61,394 bases of DNA from Geofilum rubicundum JCM 15548 (GCF_000974365.1 NZ_BAZW01000024.1:1-61394), one strand, 5' to 3'; shown: positions 1-8,757, numbered from the stretch's first letter. Made by a program: numbers and translations. Notes: a model not told the origin generated them from the sequence alone.

Positions 1-44
1 AAGGGTTGGGAAGGGTTGATAGGGTTGGGTGGGGGGTTAGGGGT
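1..44 (+). repeat. G-tract cluster, possible G-quadruplex
   Basis: Six runs of three or more G (about 3-5, 8-10, 13-15, 22-24, 27-29 and 31-36, plus 40-43) lie within 44 bases, separated by loops of one to six bases. The first four already satisfy the G3N1-7 pattern for an intramolecular quadruplex on the plus strand. It lies about 195 bases upstream of the FKBP start. The window begins here, so its full extent is unknown. Confidence 0.5.
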
Positions 45-238
45 GAATGTTTTTAGATGTCAGGGAGTTCCGTTAAAAAAGTGTTAAAGAGCAGACTTTC
101 CACTATTATCTTTTTGATAAGAGTCAAAATCTCTGTTTCTTTGTATGATAATTGCTACAAAGCATTATTTCTGTTGTATTGTTCTGTGCTATGATGTTGG
201 AACAGTGCAACATATTTAATTTTTATAAAATAGATACC

Positions 239-772
239 ATGGAAATTGGAAGAAACAAATTTGTATCATTGACTTATCAGTTAAGATTGAATGGTGCTGA
301 AGGTGAAATGATTGAAGAAACCACCAAAGATAGTCCGCTTGAGTTTTTGTTTGGCGCCGGTCGCATGATCGAGATGTTTGAGCAAAAGCTGGAAAGTATG
401 AAAGCGGGCGACAGCTTTAATTTTGATTTGAAAGCCGACGAAGCATACGGACAAGTCAACAATGATGCAATTGTTGAATTGCCAAAAAATATTTTTGAAG
501 TAAACGGAGCTATTGACGAGGAGATGCTGACGGTTGGAAACTCTATTCCTATGCAGGATGCTCAGGGTAATCGTTTGAATGGCATCGTTCTTGAGTTGAC
601 AGACGATACAGTTAAAATGGATTTTAACCACCCATTGGCCGGTGAAGATCTGCATTTCTCAGGTGCTGTTCTGGCTGTGCGTGAAGCCACTGAAGAAGAG
701 TTGGTGGAAGCTGCCGGTTGTGGTACGGATGGTTGCGATACAGGTGGCTGTGGTTCAGGCTGTAGCTGCTAA
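239..772 (+). CDS. SlyD-like FKBP-type peptidyl-prolyl isomerase
   Basis: A 177-residue cytoplasmic prolyl cis-trans isomerase/chaperone. The FKBP half begins with FVSLTYQLRL and contains the EFLFGAGRMI stretch. It is interrupted by an insert-in-flap domain (about residues 70-125, with ELPKNIF and DFNHPLAG), which marks the SlyD type rather than small FKBPs. The chain ends in a Gly-rich tail with five cysteines (CGTDGC...GCSC), comparable to the metal-binding tail of SlyD, where histidines are commoner. The start at 239 was chosen because upstream in-frame codons (from 152) encode a hydrophobic stretch absent from the family, and the FKBP fold begins right after MEIGRNK. The gene stands alone, with a hairpin and T-run 3' to it. 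Family call is firm; metal binding is inferred. Confidence 0.9.
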   Translation: MEIGRNKFVSLTYQLRLNGAEGEMIEETTKDSPLEFLFGAGRMIEMFEQKLESMKAGDSFNFDLKADEAYGQVNNDAIVELPKNIFEVNGAIDEEMLTVGNSIPMQDAQGNRLNGIVLELTDDTVKMDFNHPLAGEDLHFSGAVLAVREATEEELVEAAGCGTDGCDTGGCGSGCSC

Positions 773-793
773 TCAATTCTCCAGAATTTGAAT

Positions 794-830
794 AAAAAGG
801 GAACTCTCTGTATGGATGGTTCCTTTTTTA
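794..830 (+). terminator. Rho-independent terminator after FKBP gene
   Basis: GGAAC (800-804) pairs with GTTCC (819-823). It is flanked by an A-run on the left and a T-run on the right that extend the stem, 20 bases after the FKBP stop codon. One G is bulged, so the fold is moderate in quality. Confidence 0.65.
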
Positions 831-1025
831 TTTGGGTACAGTCCGGATGCCAAAGTCCAACGGCTGGCAACTAATTCCGCTCTCTTTTTTGTAGAATGGA
901 TTGGATGCTGTATTTTTGAAGGGTTGACGGAAAGGTCAATCTCTTTTTATGCAATTCCGTACGATTTAAAACAGAGGCCCGGGGTTGCGTTTTAGTTTGT
1001 TGTTGTTAGAATTAAATACTAAAAA

Positions 1026-2102
1026 ATGGCAGGTAATTCATTTGGAACACTATATAAGCTGACCTCTTTTGGAGAGTCGCACGGACGTGGCGTTGGTGGT
1101 ATTTTGGAAGGGGTAATGCCTGGACTGGAGCTGGATATGGATTTTATTCAGCATGAACTGGACCGTCGCCGGCCGGGACAATCAGAAATAACTACGCCGC
1201 GGGATGAATCGGATCGGGTGGAGTTTATTTCCGGGGTGATGGATGGGAAATCGACGGGTACACCTTTGGCCTTTGTTATCTGGAACAAGGATCAACGCTC
1301 TGGCGATTACAATAATTTGAAAGATATATACAGGCCTTCGCATGCCGACTATACCTATCAGACGAAGTATGGAATCCGCGACCACAGAGGGGGAGGACGT
1401 TCCTCGGCCCGCGAGACCATAGCCCGTGTGGTGGGTGGAGCGGTGGCTAAATTAATGCTTCGCAAATTGGGTGTGAATATTCAGGCTTACGTCTCCCAGG
1501 TAGGCGCTATTAAAATGGAAACGCCCTATCAGGAATTGGATTTGGAGGTGGCCGAGACCAACATTGTTCGTTGTCCGGAACCGAAGATCGCTGAAAAAAT
1601 GATCAGCTATATTGATGGCATCCGTCGCGACCACGACTCTGTGGGAGGGGTGGTTTCATGTGTTATCAAGGGTGCGCCTGTTGGTTTGGGCGATCCGGTG
1701 TTTGATAAATTGCATGCCCGTCTGGGACAGGCCATGCTGAGCATCAATGCCGTGAAAGGTTTTGAATATGGCACTGGCTTTGGTGCCGTTGAAATGCTGG
1801 GTTCTCAGCACAACGATGAGTTTTATATGAAGGATGGACGGGTGCATTCGCGCACCAACCGCTCAGGTGGGGTGCAGGGTGGCATCTCAAACGGCGAGGA
1901 TGTCTATTTCAGAGTGGCATTTAAACCGGTTGCTACCATTCTTAAGGATCAGAACACTGTTGATAATGAGGGCAATGAGGTGGTTATGAAGGCCAAAGGG
2001 CGTCACGATCCCTGCGTGGTTCCAAGGGCCGTGCCCATTGTTGAGGCCATGGCGGCCATGGTGTTGGCCGATGCCGTTTTGATCAATAAAACCTATTTGT
2101 AA
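1026..2102 (+). CDS. aroC: Chorismate synthase
   Basis: Converts 5-enolpyruvylshikimate-3-phosphate to chorismate using reduced FMN, the last shared step of aromatic amino acid synthesis, in the cytoplasm. The protein has 358 residues, the usual length. Family signatures are present in order: GESHG near the N-terminus, RPSHADYTY and [34 protein letters not shown], and GRHDPC near the C-terminus. The start at 1026 gives MAGNSFG, which matches the conserved beginning of the family. It is followed 33 bases later by a symporter gene on the same strand, but no functional link is obvious. Very secure assignment. Confidence 0.97.
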   Translation: MAGNSFGTLYKLTSFGESHGRGVGGILEGVMPGLELDMDFIQHELDRRRPGQSEITTPRDESDRVEFISGVMDGKSTGTPLAFVIWNKDQRSGDYNNLKDIYRPSHADYTYQTKYGIRDHRGGGRSSARETIARVVGGAVAKLMLRKLGVNIQAYVSQVGAIKMETPYQELDLEVAETNIVRCPEPKIAEKMISYIDGIRRDHDSVGGVVSCVIKGAPVGLGDPVFDKLHARLGQAMLSINAVKGFEYGTGFGAVEMLGSQHNDEFYMKDGRVHSRTNRSGGVQGGISNGEDVYFRVAFKPVATILKDQNTVDNEGNEVVMKAKGRHDPCVVPRAVPIVEAMAAMVLADAVLINKTYL

Positions 2103-2135
2103 CTGTCCGAATTCACCCGCTTTTTAACTTCAAAA

Positions 2136-3554
2136 ATGGATGGAATGAAGAGGATTCCGCTTTATGTTCAGATAATTATTGGTTTGGTGGCCGGTGTAAT
2201 ATGGGCATTGTTGAGCGGGTGGCTGGGATGGTCACATTTCACCGCTCAGTGGATTGCTCCTTTCGGTCGCATCTTTATCAATTTGTTGAAATTAATTGCG
2301 GTACCGCTGGTTTTCTTCTCCATAATTGGCGGCATTATCAAGCTGGGGAATCCTAAAAATCTGGGTCTTCTGGGTGGTAAAACCATGGGGCTTTATCTGG
2401 CGACCACCTTGTTTTCCATTTTTCTGGGTCTGCTGATTGTCAACGTGGCCCAGCCGGGCAAAGCGTTTGACGAACAAATGCGCATCGAAAACCGCATCAA
2501 TTATGAAATATGGTTGCAATCTGAAGGACTGTCGCCCAAGGATGGTCGCTGGATGATGAACAATCCGGCTTACCAGACCATTTTGGCAGAAGTGGGTAGC
2601 AGAGTGGGTTATGAAGAAATTGGCTCTGTGGGCGACCGGCTGGAAGTGGCTCAAAAAGCCGCGGAGCGGGGACCTTTGACTTTCCTGGAAGAAATGGTGC
2701 CGGAAAACATTTTTCTGGCTTTGGGGGACAATCGCAATATGTTACAGGTGATCTTTTTTGCCCTCTTTTTTGGTGTCTCGGTGTTGTTTATCCCCAAGAT
2801 AAAAGCCGAATCCATTACCACCATCATGGATGCCTTGTCCGACACCTTTATAAAAATGGTGGATATCGTGATGTGGGGCGCACCCTATTTCGTCTTTGCT
2901 TTAATGGCGGGCATGGTAGGGGAGATAGCCGGCGACAATCCGGCTATGGTTCTGGAGCTCTTTAAGGGCCTCACCTGGTATTCTTTGGCTGTATTAGGAG
3001 GCTTGTTGTTGATGGCCTTTGTGGTGTATCCCGGACTCATGTCCATCATGGTCCGCGGGTTATCATTCCGGGAGTTTTTACGTGGTATTTCTCCCGCCCA
3101 AATGCTGGCCTTCTCAACCAGCAGCAGTGCAGCCACCTTACCGGTGACGCTCGAGTGCGTGGAAGAAAATCTGAAAGTCGATAAAAAAATTACCAGCTTT
3201 GTGCTGCCCATAGGCGCCACCATAAATATGGATGGTACCAGTCTGTACCAGGCCGTAGCAGTGGTCTTTCTGGCTCAGATGCACATGGTGGACTTGTCCC
3301 TGGCCCAGCAGTTAACGGTGGTACTGACCACCACCCTGGCCAGCATTGGCGCCGCTGCCATTCCCGGAGCCGGTATTGTTATGCTGATGGTGGTTTTGAC
3401 CTCCGTTGGTCTGAATCCTGCCTGGATCGCTATTATATTGCCGGTGGACCGGATTCTGGATATGGTCCGAACGATGGTCAATGTCACCGGAGATGCCATG
3501 GTGGCCACGATAGTGGCAAAGACCACGGATCTGGATCACATAGAGAATGAATAA
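2136..3554 (+). CDS. Dicarboxylate/amino acid:cation symporter (DAACS family)
   Basis: A 472-residue inner membrane protein of the GltP/DctA (SLC1) family, which couples uptake of acidic amino acids or C4-dicarboxylates to Na+ or H+. Diagnostic elements are the serine-rich re-entrant hairpin (STSSSAATLPVT, around residues 327-338), the NMDGTSLYQAVAVVFLAQ segment, and the C-terminal PGAGIVMLMVVL and DRILDMVRT motifs of the substrate site. Between the early membrane segments there is a hydrophilic insertion of about 90 residues (from roughly AQPGKAFDE to MLQVIFF), longer than in E. coli GltP. The substrate cannot be told from sequence alone. It follows aroC closely and may be co-transcribed. 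Confidence 0.9.
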   Translation: MDGMKRIPLYVQIIIGLVAGVIWALLSGWLGWSHFTAQWIAPFGRIFINLLKLIAVPLVFFSIIGGIIKLGNPKNLGLLGGKTMGLYLATTLFSIFLGLLIVNVAQPGKAFDEQMRIENRINYEIWLQSEGLSPKDGRWMMNNPAYQTILAEVGSRVGYEEIGSVGDRLEVAQKAAERGPLTFLEEMVPENIFLALGDNRNMLQVIFFALFFGVSVLFIPKIKAESITTIMDALSDTFIKMVDIVMWGAPYFVFALMAGMVGEIAGDNPAMVLELFKGLTWYSLAVLGGLLLMAFVVYPGLMSIMVRGLSFREFLRGISPAQMLAFSTSSSAATLPVTLECVEENLKVDKKITSFVLPIGATINMDGTSLYQAVAVVFLAQMHMVDLSLAQQLTVVLTTTLASIGAAAIPGAGIVMLMVVLTSVGLNPAWIAIILPVDRILDMVRTMVNVTGDAMVATIVAKTTDLDHIENE

Positions 3555-3633
3555 TGGACATGGGTCTTTTGAGATGTATTTCCCCTAAAAAAAAAATAAA
3601 TCAGCTTCTGAAAGCTCTCAATTAAATTTTTTA

Positions 3634-3641
3634 TAAATTTG
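3634..3641 (+). promoter_or_regulatory. -7 box of tRNA-Pro promoter
   Basis: TAAATTTG matches the Bacteroidota TAnnTTTG -7 consensus exactly and ends 13 bases before the mature tRNA. No clear -33 TTG is seen. Confidence 0.55.
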
Positions 3642-3654
3642 CAATCACACAAAA

Positions 3655-3728
3655 CGGGGTGTAGCGCAGCCCGGTAGCGCGCGTCGTTCGGGACGACGAG
3701 GCCGTGGGTTCGAATCCCGCCACCCCGA
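3655..3728 (+). tRNA. tRNA-Pro (anticodon CGG)
   Basis: A 74-nt cloverleaf. The acceptor stem CGGGGTG (3655-3661) pairs with CACCCCG (3721-3727), followed by discriminator A. The anticodon stem CGTCG/CGACG encloses the loop TTCGGGA, with anticodon CGG at 3689-3691. The T arm contains GGTTCGAATCC. CCA is not encoded. Confidence 0.97.
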
Positions 3729-3747
3729 CAATAAAGATCAAGGGTTT

Positions 3748-4749
3748 TTATATCTCCTGCATTATTTCTCCAAATAAGCGGGTGGATTTTAGGCGGTCTT
3801 CAATGGCAAACATGGTGGATACGGCAATAAGTTCTTTCACATGGGTGGCCTCCAGGAATTCCAGAATCTGCTTTTTTACGGTTGGCTTACTGCCTACAAA
3901 AGAATATTTCAGCATTTGATGGAGGGTAGGATGATTCATCATTTCCTTTAGATCGTGGGTCATGTCAGTTGGCTGCTGTAAACCATTTTTGGCTCCGGTT
4001 AATATCCCTATGAACATCCTGATGATGGTGGTAAACAGCTTTTGGGCCTCTTCATCCGTATCTGCCACAACAATATTGACACCTGCCATGGTGTAGGGTT
4101 GTTGTAAAAATTCTGAAGGTTGAAATTCCTCGTGATATATCTTCAAAGCCTCAAACAAATGGGTGGAGGCAAAGTGGCTGGCAAAAGCATAGGGCAGTCC
4201 CATTTTGGCTGCCAGGTGGGCGCTGTCGGTACTGGATCCCAATATGTAAAGCGGTACATCTGTGCCTTCGGCTATGGTAGCTCTTACATTTGAGCTTTTG
4301 TTTTCAGGGGAAAAGTATTGTTGAATCTTTTCAATTTCCTGAGGAAAGGATTGCGAGGCCTGCCTGAAATCAGATCGAATGGCCTGTGCTGTTTGTGGAT
4401 CTGTGCCGGGAGCTCTTCCAAGACCTAAATCGATACGATGGGGATACAAGTGAGCCAGGGTGCCAAATTGTTCAGCTATTATTAATGGGGAATGGTTAGG
4501 AAGCATAACACCACCTGAACCGACCCGGATGGTTTGGGTATTTTCTGCCACGTACCCTATAAGGATGGAGGTGGCACTACTTCCAATAAAGTCAGAATTA
4601 TGATGCTCGGCAAACCAATACCGGCTGTATTTGAGCGCTTCCGCTTCTCTAGCCAGTGCCAGAGAATTGTGAAGTGTCTGCTTAATGGTTCCACCTTGGG
4701 GGACTAGTGCCAGCTCCAGAATGGAATAGGCTGTTTTTTTGTTGTTCAT
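3748..4749 (-). CDS. LLM-class flavin-dependent oxidoreductase (MsnO8-like)
   Basis: A 333-residue bacterial-luciferase-like monooxygenase expected to use FMNH2 from a partner reductase. The N-terminal half shows LELALVPQGGT, then REAEALKYSRYWFAEHHN, the hallmark of the luciferase-like alkanal group, followed by RVGSGGVMLPNHSPLIIAEQFGTL and DLGLGRAPGTD. The open frame extends upstream to 4962, but the family fold begins at MNNKKTAYSIL, so the ATG at 4749 was chosen. It lies divergent to the TetR gene with about 375 bases between them. The substrate is unknown; control by that TetR is possible but the operator is far from this start. Confidence 0.88.
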   Translation of the reverse strand: MNNKKTAYSILELALVPQGGTIKQTLHNSLALAREAEALKYSRYWFAEHHNSDFIGSSATSILIGYVAENTQTIRVGSGGVMLPNHSPLIIAEQFGTLAHLYPHRIDLGLGRAPGTDPQTAQAIRSDFRQASQSFPQEIEKIQQYFSPENKSSNVRATIAEGTDVPLYILGSSTDSAHLAAKMGLPYAFASHFASTHLFEALKIYHEEFQPSEFLQQPYTMAGVNIVVADTDEEAQKLFTTIIRMFIGILTGAKNGLQQPTDMTHDLKEMMNHPTLHQMLKYSFVGSKPTVKKQILEFLEATHVKELIAVSTMFAIEDRLKSTRLFGEIMQEI

Positions 4750-5065
4750 AGGTCTAAATATCTTCAAAAATGGCCATGTTGAATTCGCCAAATGTGTTGT
4801 ACTTCTTTTAAGATAAGCACTACTCGTGGCTTGTATCTTATTTGGACGTGTGGCATATTGGTTAAACAAAAACGAGTGATTATGGTTTTCTGATTTTGCG
4901 AGTCTAAGAAAAGGCGCCGCAAGTGCAGGTGCTCCTGAATGATCTCGCGCCGAATTTTCCAATTAGCTATCAGGGTTAATGCTTTGACTTTTAAGATCTG
5001 TCCTTTGGTAGTGTGGGGGAAAACCACCGAAAGAAAGTTGTCGGCACTTTTTTCTGCTCTTCCTC
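4750..5065. other. Gene-free divergent intergenic region
   Basis: About 315 bases between the divergent monooxygenase and TetR genes. The long minus-strand reading frame here has no recognisable protein features. The only clear signals lie at its right edge (TetR promoter and operator, annotated separately). Confidence 0.5.
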
Positions 5066-5096
5066 TTGCGTATTTAAAAAAAATAGATTTACTTTG
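5066..5096 (+). promoter_or_regulatory. Probable tetR promoter
   Basis: TTG at 5066-5068 and TTACTTTG at 5089-5096 have the spacing of a Bacteroidota -33/-7 pair, although the -7 box departs from TAnnTTTG at one position. The operator begins at the very next base, so a bound repressor would cover the start site. Confidence 0.45.
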
Positions 5097-5115
5097 TGAG
5101 TGAATACTAACTAAC
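5097..5115 (+). promoter_or_regulatory. TetR operator O1 (upstream of tetR)
   Basis: TGAGTGAATACTAACTAAC is an imperfect palindrome of the form TnAGTnAnTAnTnACTnA, 11 bases before the tetR start. It matches the reverse complement of the second site at 5786-5804 at 16 of 19 positions. Two such sites bracketing one regulator gene strongly suggest its own binding sites. Confidence 0.75.
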
Positions 5116-5125
5116 ATATCGAGAA

Positions 5126-5707
5126 ATGTTTTCTGAACGGCAACAACAAATAATAGATGCCTCCATTATTCTGATTGACAGATTGGGGATTCAGGGATTT
5201 ACCATCAAAAATTTATCTAAAGAAATTGGTATTTCGGAACCTGCCATTTATCGTCATTTTGATAGTAAGGTGGCTATTTTGTCGGCCTTGCTGGATTCTT
5301 TTAAGCTGAAAATATTCAATTATCACACTTTTCAGTCAGAGCATGCCGATGGGGATTCGGGAGAGGAGCGTTTAAAGCACTTCTTTTCAATGATTTTTAC
5401 TTTTTTCTCTGAGAACCCCACCTTTGTTTCAGTGATTTTTGCTGAAGAAATTTTTCAGAATGAAATTCGTCTCAGCCAAAAGGTGCTGGAAATTCAGGAA
5501 CTTAATGAATTAGCGATTAGCAAAATGATGGGCCAGATACCGTTGAGTTCCAAAATGGCTGATACGCCCAAAGATTTCTTGTCCATGATGTTTTTAGGTC
5601 CGGTGCGCCTGCTGGTGCGCCAATGGAAAACTAAGGGCTATGCTTTTGATTTGAAGAAAAAGGGCGCTGAATTGGTCGATACCATCTTAAGATCCTTGCA
5701 GGGATGA
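5126..5707 (+). CDS. TetR/AcrR family transcriptional repressor
   Basis: A 193-residue one-component repressor. The N-terminal DNA-binding domain (about residues 1-50) is typical: ERQQQIIDASIILI, then the helix-turn-helix GFTIKNLSKEIGISEPAIYRHF followed by DSKVAILSALLDS. The C-terminal ligand and dimer domain is not diagnostic of a ligand. Palindromic operator-like sites lie just before this gene and 80 bases after it, before the efflux operon starting at 5862. By analogy with AcrR/TtgR systems I infer that it represses itself and the RND operon, and is released by a pump substrate. The start at 5126 places the operator in the presumed leader. Confidence 0.93.
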   Translation: MFSERQQQIIDASIILIDRLGIQGFTIKNLSKEIGISEPAIYRHFDSKVAILSALLDSFKLKIFNYHTFQSEHADGDSGEERLKHFFSMIFTFFSENPTFVSVIFAEEIFQNEIRLSQKVLEIQELNELAISKMMGQIPLSSKMADTPKDFLSMMFLGPVRLLVRQWKTKGYAFDLKKKGAELVDTILRSLQG

Positions 5708-5728
5708 CCGGCCTTGGTCGGACGATCA

Positions 5729-5780
5729 GAGAATAAAGAGGGGATTTGGGGAATTACATGGGCCTCCCTTTTTTTTCTTT
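5729..5780 (+). terminator. Weak possible terminator after tetR
   Basis: GAGG near 5738 can pair with CCTC near 5763, followed by an eight-base T-run. The stem is short and imperfect. The T-run lies immediately before operator O2, so it would insulate the efflux operon from tetR read-through. Confidence 0.35.
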
Positions 5781-5786
5781 TAGAAG

Positions 5787-5804
5787 TTAGTGAGTATTAA
5801 CTAA
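5787..5804 (+). promoter_or_regulatory. TetR operator O2 (upstream of efflux operon)
   Basis: TTAGTGAGTATTAACTAA is a near-perfect palindrome with half-site TTAGT(G/T)A. It shares 16 of 19 positions (counting the flanking base) with the inverted site before tetR. It lies 57 bases before the first gene of the RND operon, a position suited to repression. Confidence 0.78.
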
Positions 5805-5861
5805 TGTTGCCTGGTCGAAATACCCCAACCGAATTTAATGGTTCATTAATAATAAAACTTT

Positions 5862-6356
5862 ATGCATTCATCTATTAAGAAATATGCAGCTATGAGTGAT
5901 CTGGCAATCATTTTCATGATACTTCTTGTAATGGCCCTGGTGACCATTAACAGTCTGGCAGGTATCCCGACAAAGCAGAGCAACGCTGATTCTGCAGATA
6001 TTTTTGGTTTTTATTTAATCCCTAATGGATTAATTATTGAGTTGTACGCGGATGGGAATTCTGTTTCAGGAAGGATAAGTAACACCGACAATTACAGTGA
6101 AAGGAAGGATGTGAACCATCCGGATAAGTCGCTTAGAGACCAGCCGCTGTTGGGAAAGCGGATTGTTTCCGGTCTGACCTTCAGCTCCAAAACCAAGGAA
6201 TGGACTGGTGGTCAAATGTATGCACCGGATAAAGGGATAACAGTCGATTTAAAAATCCTGTCTGTCCACACGGACCATCTCATGGCTGAAGGCAGTAAAT
6301 TTCTGTTTTCCAAAAAGCTCAGATGGGAAAAAACAGCTCCGCCTGAAAAGGAATAA
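5862..6356 (+). CDS. Membrane-anchored DUF2147 domain protein
   Basis: A 164-residue protein of unknown function. One hydrophobic segment (about residues 14-34, LAIIFMILLVMALVTINSLAG) is a signal anchor or uncleaved signal peptide. The rest resembles DUF2147: a GFYLIPNGLIIELY start, a GRISN strand, then HPDKSLRDQPLLGKRIVSGL and WTGGQMYAPDKGITVDLKI, which fit the family pattern of short extracytoplasmic beta proteins. It is the first gene after TetR operator O2, and the TolC-like gene follows within 56 bases, so it probably belongs to the efflux operon. Its role in efflux is unknown. Domain call moderately sure. Confidence 0.7.
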   Translation: MHSSIKKYAAMSDLAIIFMILLVMALVTINSLAGIPTKQSNADSADIFGFYLIPNGLIIELYADGNSVSGRISNTDNYSERKDVNHPDKSLRDQPLLGKRIVSGLTFSSKTKEWTGGQMYAPDKGITVDLKILSVHTDHLMAEGSKFLFSKKLRWEKTAPPEKE

Positions 6357-6411
6357 AAGGGCCTTTTGTCCTGGTATTCAGTTGATTTATAAAAGAAATA
6401 AAGAATGGATT

Positions 6412-8757
6412 ATGAGACGGTTATTATTAAGAAATGGTTTTTTGGTTCTATTGATGGGCTTGTCGCTTATGGTGTCGGCACAGTCCTATACCATAGGATT
6501 GATTAAGGATGGCAGCGGAAAGGAGTTTGATGAGCTGACACAAAACATAGAGACAGAAATCAGGGCTTTATCCGGTATTTCAAACGATATCCGTTTTAAG
6601 GTGCTGAATGCGGACTGGCAAAGCTCTTTGTCGAGACAGCACCTGAATACCTTTATGGCAGATGATGAGGTAGATATGATCATTGCGCTTGGGTATATTA
6701 GTTCTGATCTGGTCGCCCATCTGGAGGATTATCCCAAACCGGTGATGGCAGCGACCATCCTGGATAAAGAATGGCAACAACTGGCCATGCTTCCCGATAA
6801 CAGTTCAGGCATTCCTAATTTTGCCTGGATCGATTCCTTTGTCCGTTTGAAATCAGATATTCATCAGTTTGCTCAGGCTTTTAATGTCCGGCAGCCGGTC
6901 TTGATTCTACCGCAGGCACTTTATTCAGAATTTCCCGAGTTGTTGGATTTCCTGAAGACCATCTCTGACGATTACGAATGGTCGGTGGTGCCGGTTGATG
7001 CGGATACAAATGTGGGGCCTTTGTTGCAGCCGGGTGCTGACGCGGCTATTGTCCTGCCGCTTGTGCAAAATTCTCCCGCATATTTGATGGGGCTTTTTCA
7101 GGAACTTAATGAGCAAAGCATTCCGAGTCTGGTCATCAACGGACCCGGCTATCTGGAATATGGAGCCACCACCACTTTTTCAAACGCCTATTTGTTTCAA
7201 AAACTGGCACGGCGACTGGCGCTTCGGGTTTTGAAGGTGACCGAGGGTCATAACCTTTCCGGATTGTCTGCGGTGGATATGCAGGACCAGGATGGGGTAG
7301 TGGTCAATATGGAGGGGCTCCGGCAAATGGGGCTGTTTCCCAAATGGTCCTTTTTGGAAGATGCGGTATTGTTGAATGTGACCAAAATGCCTGGTGAAGA
7401 GTTGACGCTGCAACGGGCTGTTGCGCTGGCTCTGGAAAACAACATAGCGGGAAAATTGGCACATCAGGATGTTTTATTGGCGGATATGGAGGTGAAAATG
7501 GCCCGTGCCAATACCTTGCCGCAGTTGAGTGTTTCGGGAACCGGCGTTCAGTTAAGTACCAATTTGGTGGAAGCTTCTATGGGCCAAAGAGGCGAGTTCA
7601 CGGTTACCGGTTCGGCAACACTGCAACAAATCATCTATTCCGAATCGGTGTTTGCCAATCTGTCCATTAAAAAGCTGTTGGCAGAGCATGCAGAGATCAG
7701 TGGCCGACAAGCGGCGCTGGATGTGGTAGTGGATGTTTCGGCGGCTTATATTGCTTTGATACATGCCAGGAATAACTGGCAGATAAAAAATGACAACGTT
7801 CAGGCGAACCGACAGAATAGGACAACGGCCAAAATGATGGAAGCCGGTGGAGAAGGGAGTATTTCGGATCTTAATCGCTGGGAGACAGAGTTGAGTCTGA
7901 GTCAAATAGAATTGGGCACGGCCGAAGCCAACTATAAGGTGGCCATGTACCGGTTAAATGAACTGCTCAACCAACCCATAGATCAAACCATCGCTTTGCC
8001 TGTACAGCAAGAAATAGAAAGCCTGGTGCTCAACCACCAGACTATTTTATCGGGTTATTTTGAAGATCCCCTTCTCGCCGAGTTGTTGGCCGATTTTCTG
8101 TTGGAGGAGATGTATCTCCATTCTCCTGAATGGGAGCAGTTGCTTTCGGCCGGGAAAATGGTGGACCGGCAAAAAGCAATGCATATCCGCAAGATGTATC
8201 GCCCTGAGGTGGCCCTTTTTGGAGGAGCCGATCAAGCTTTTATCAGGGAAGGAACCATCAGGAACCCTCAATTACCCGTGCCTGCACCTCCGGATGATAT
8301 TACATGGAATGTGGGTCTTCGTGTGAGTCTGCCCTTGTTTGAAGGGGGCAGAAAGAAAGCAGAAGTTCAGCGCAGTACCATTGAACAGGAAAAGATTGCG
8401 TGGCAACAAGCGGATTTGGTTAACCGGATGGAATCGGGCATACGCTCTAATGTGCAGTTGCTGCTGGCTTCTTACAGAGAAGTCTCGCATTCAGAATCCG
8501 CAGCCAAAGCTGCGGAGGAAAATTACCAAATAACCCGGAATGCCTACGCACAAGGCGCTATTAGCGTGACGCAATTAATTGATGCACAAAATGCCATGTA
8601 CAGAACCAGGCAATTGGCCTTGACCGCTCGATCGAAGTATGTCCTTAACATCATAAAGACAGAACGTTTGCAGGGTTATTTTTCCTTTCTCGAACCTGAG
8701 CACGAAAAAGAGGCTTACAAATGGAAGCTGACCAACTACCTGACTGAAAGGAAGTAA
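6412..8757 (+). CDS. TolC-family outer membrane efflux protein fused to a periplasmic-binding-like domain
   Basis: A 781-residue secreted protein with signal peptide MRRLLLRNGFLVLLMGLSLMVSA. Residues about 23-320 look like a periplasmic binding protein of the ABC sub-bind type: YTIGLIKDGSG, a first alpha/beta lobe with DMIIALGYISSDLV, then PVMAATILD, and a second lobe with PSLVINGPGYLEYGATTTFS. Residues about 340-780 are a TolC-type outer membrane efflux domain, beginning LTLQRAVALALENN, with the usual duplicated coiled-coil/strand pattern (GLRVSLPLFEGGRKKAEV, YAQGAISVTQLIDAQNAMY). Ordinary TolC proteins have about 440-500 residues, so the N-terminal domain is an addition. ATG 6412 was preferred over a TTG at 6382 because it opens the signal peptide. 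Efflux operon member; ligand unknown. Confidence 0.85.
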   Translation: MRRLLLRNGFLVLLMGLSLMVSAQSYTIGLIKDGSGKEFDELTQNIETEIRALSGISNDIRFKVLNADWQSSLSRQHLNTFMADDEVDMIIALGYISSDLVAHLEDYPKPVMAATILDKEWQQLAMLPDNSSGIPNFAWIDSFVRLKSDIHQFAQAFNVRQPVLILPQALYSEFPELLDFLKTISDDYEWSVVPVDADTNVGPLLQPGADAAIVLPLVQNSPAYLMGLFQELNEQSIPSLVINGPGYLEYGATTTFSNAYLFQKLARRLALRVLKVTEGHNLSGLSAVDMQDQDGVVVNMEGLRQMGLFPKWSFLEDAVLLNVTKMPGEELTLQRAVALALENNIAGKLAHQDVLLADMEVKMARANTLPQLSVSGTGVQLSTNLVEASMGQRGEFTVTGSATLQQIIYSESVFANLSIKKLLAEHAEISGRQAALDVVVDVSAAYIALIHARNNWQIKNDNVQANRQNRTTAKMMEAGGEGSISDLNRWETELSLSQIELGTAEANYKVAMYRLNELLNQPIDQTIALPVQQEIESLVLNHQTILSGYFEDPLLAELLADFLLEEMYLHSPEWEQLLSAGKMVDRQKAMHIRKMYRPEVALFGGADQAFIREGTIRNPQLPVPAPPDDITWNVGLRVSLPLFEGGRKKAEVQRSTIEQEKIAWQQADLVNRMESGIRSNVQLLLASYREVSHSESAAKAAEENYQITRNAYAQGAISVTQLIDAQNAMYRTRQLALTARSKYVLNIIKTERLQGYFSFLEPEHEKEAYKWKLTNYLTERK

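Noticed and set aside
845-885. GGCTGGCAACTAATTCCG-like segment upstream of aroC, reminiscent of the 3' part of a SAM-I riboswitch
   Set aside because: The 5' core of that riboswitch is absent and aroC is not an expected target; too little to call.
4764-5117. Minus-strand 117-codon frame between the monooxygenase and tetR
   Set aside because: No recognisable motif, and it covers the tetR promoter and operator.
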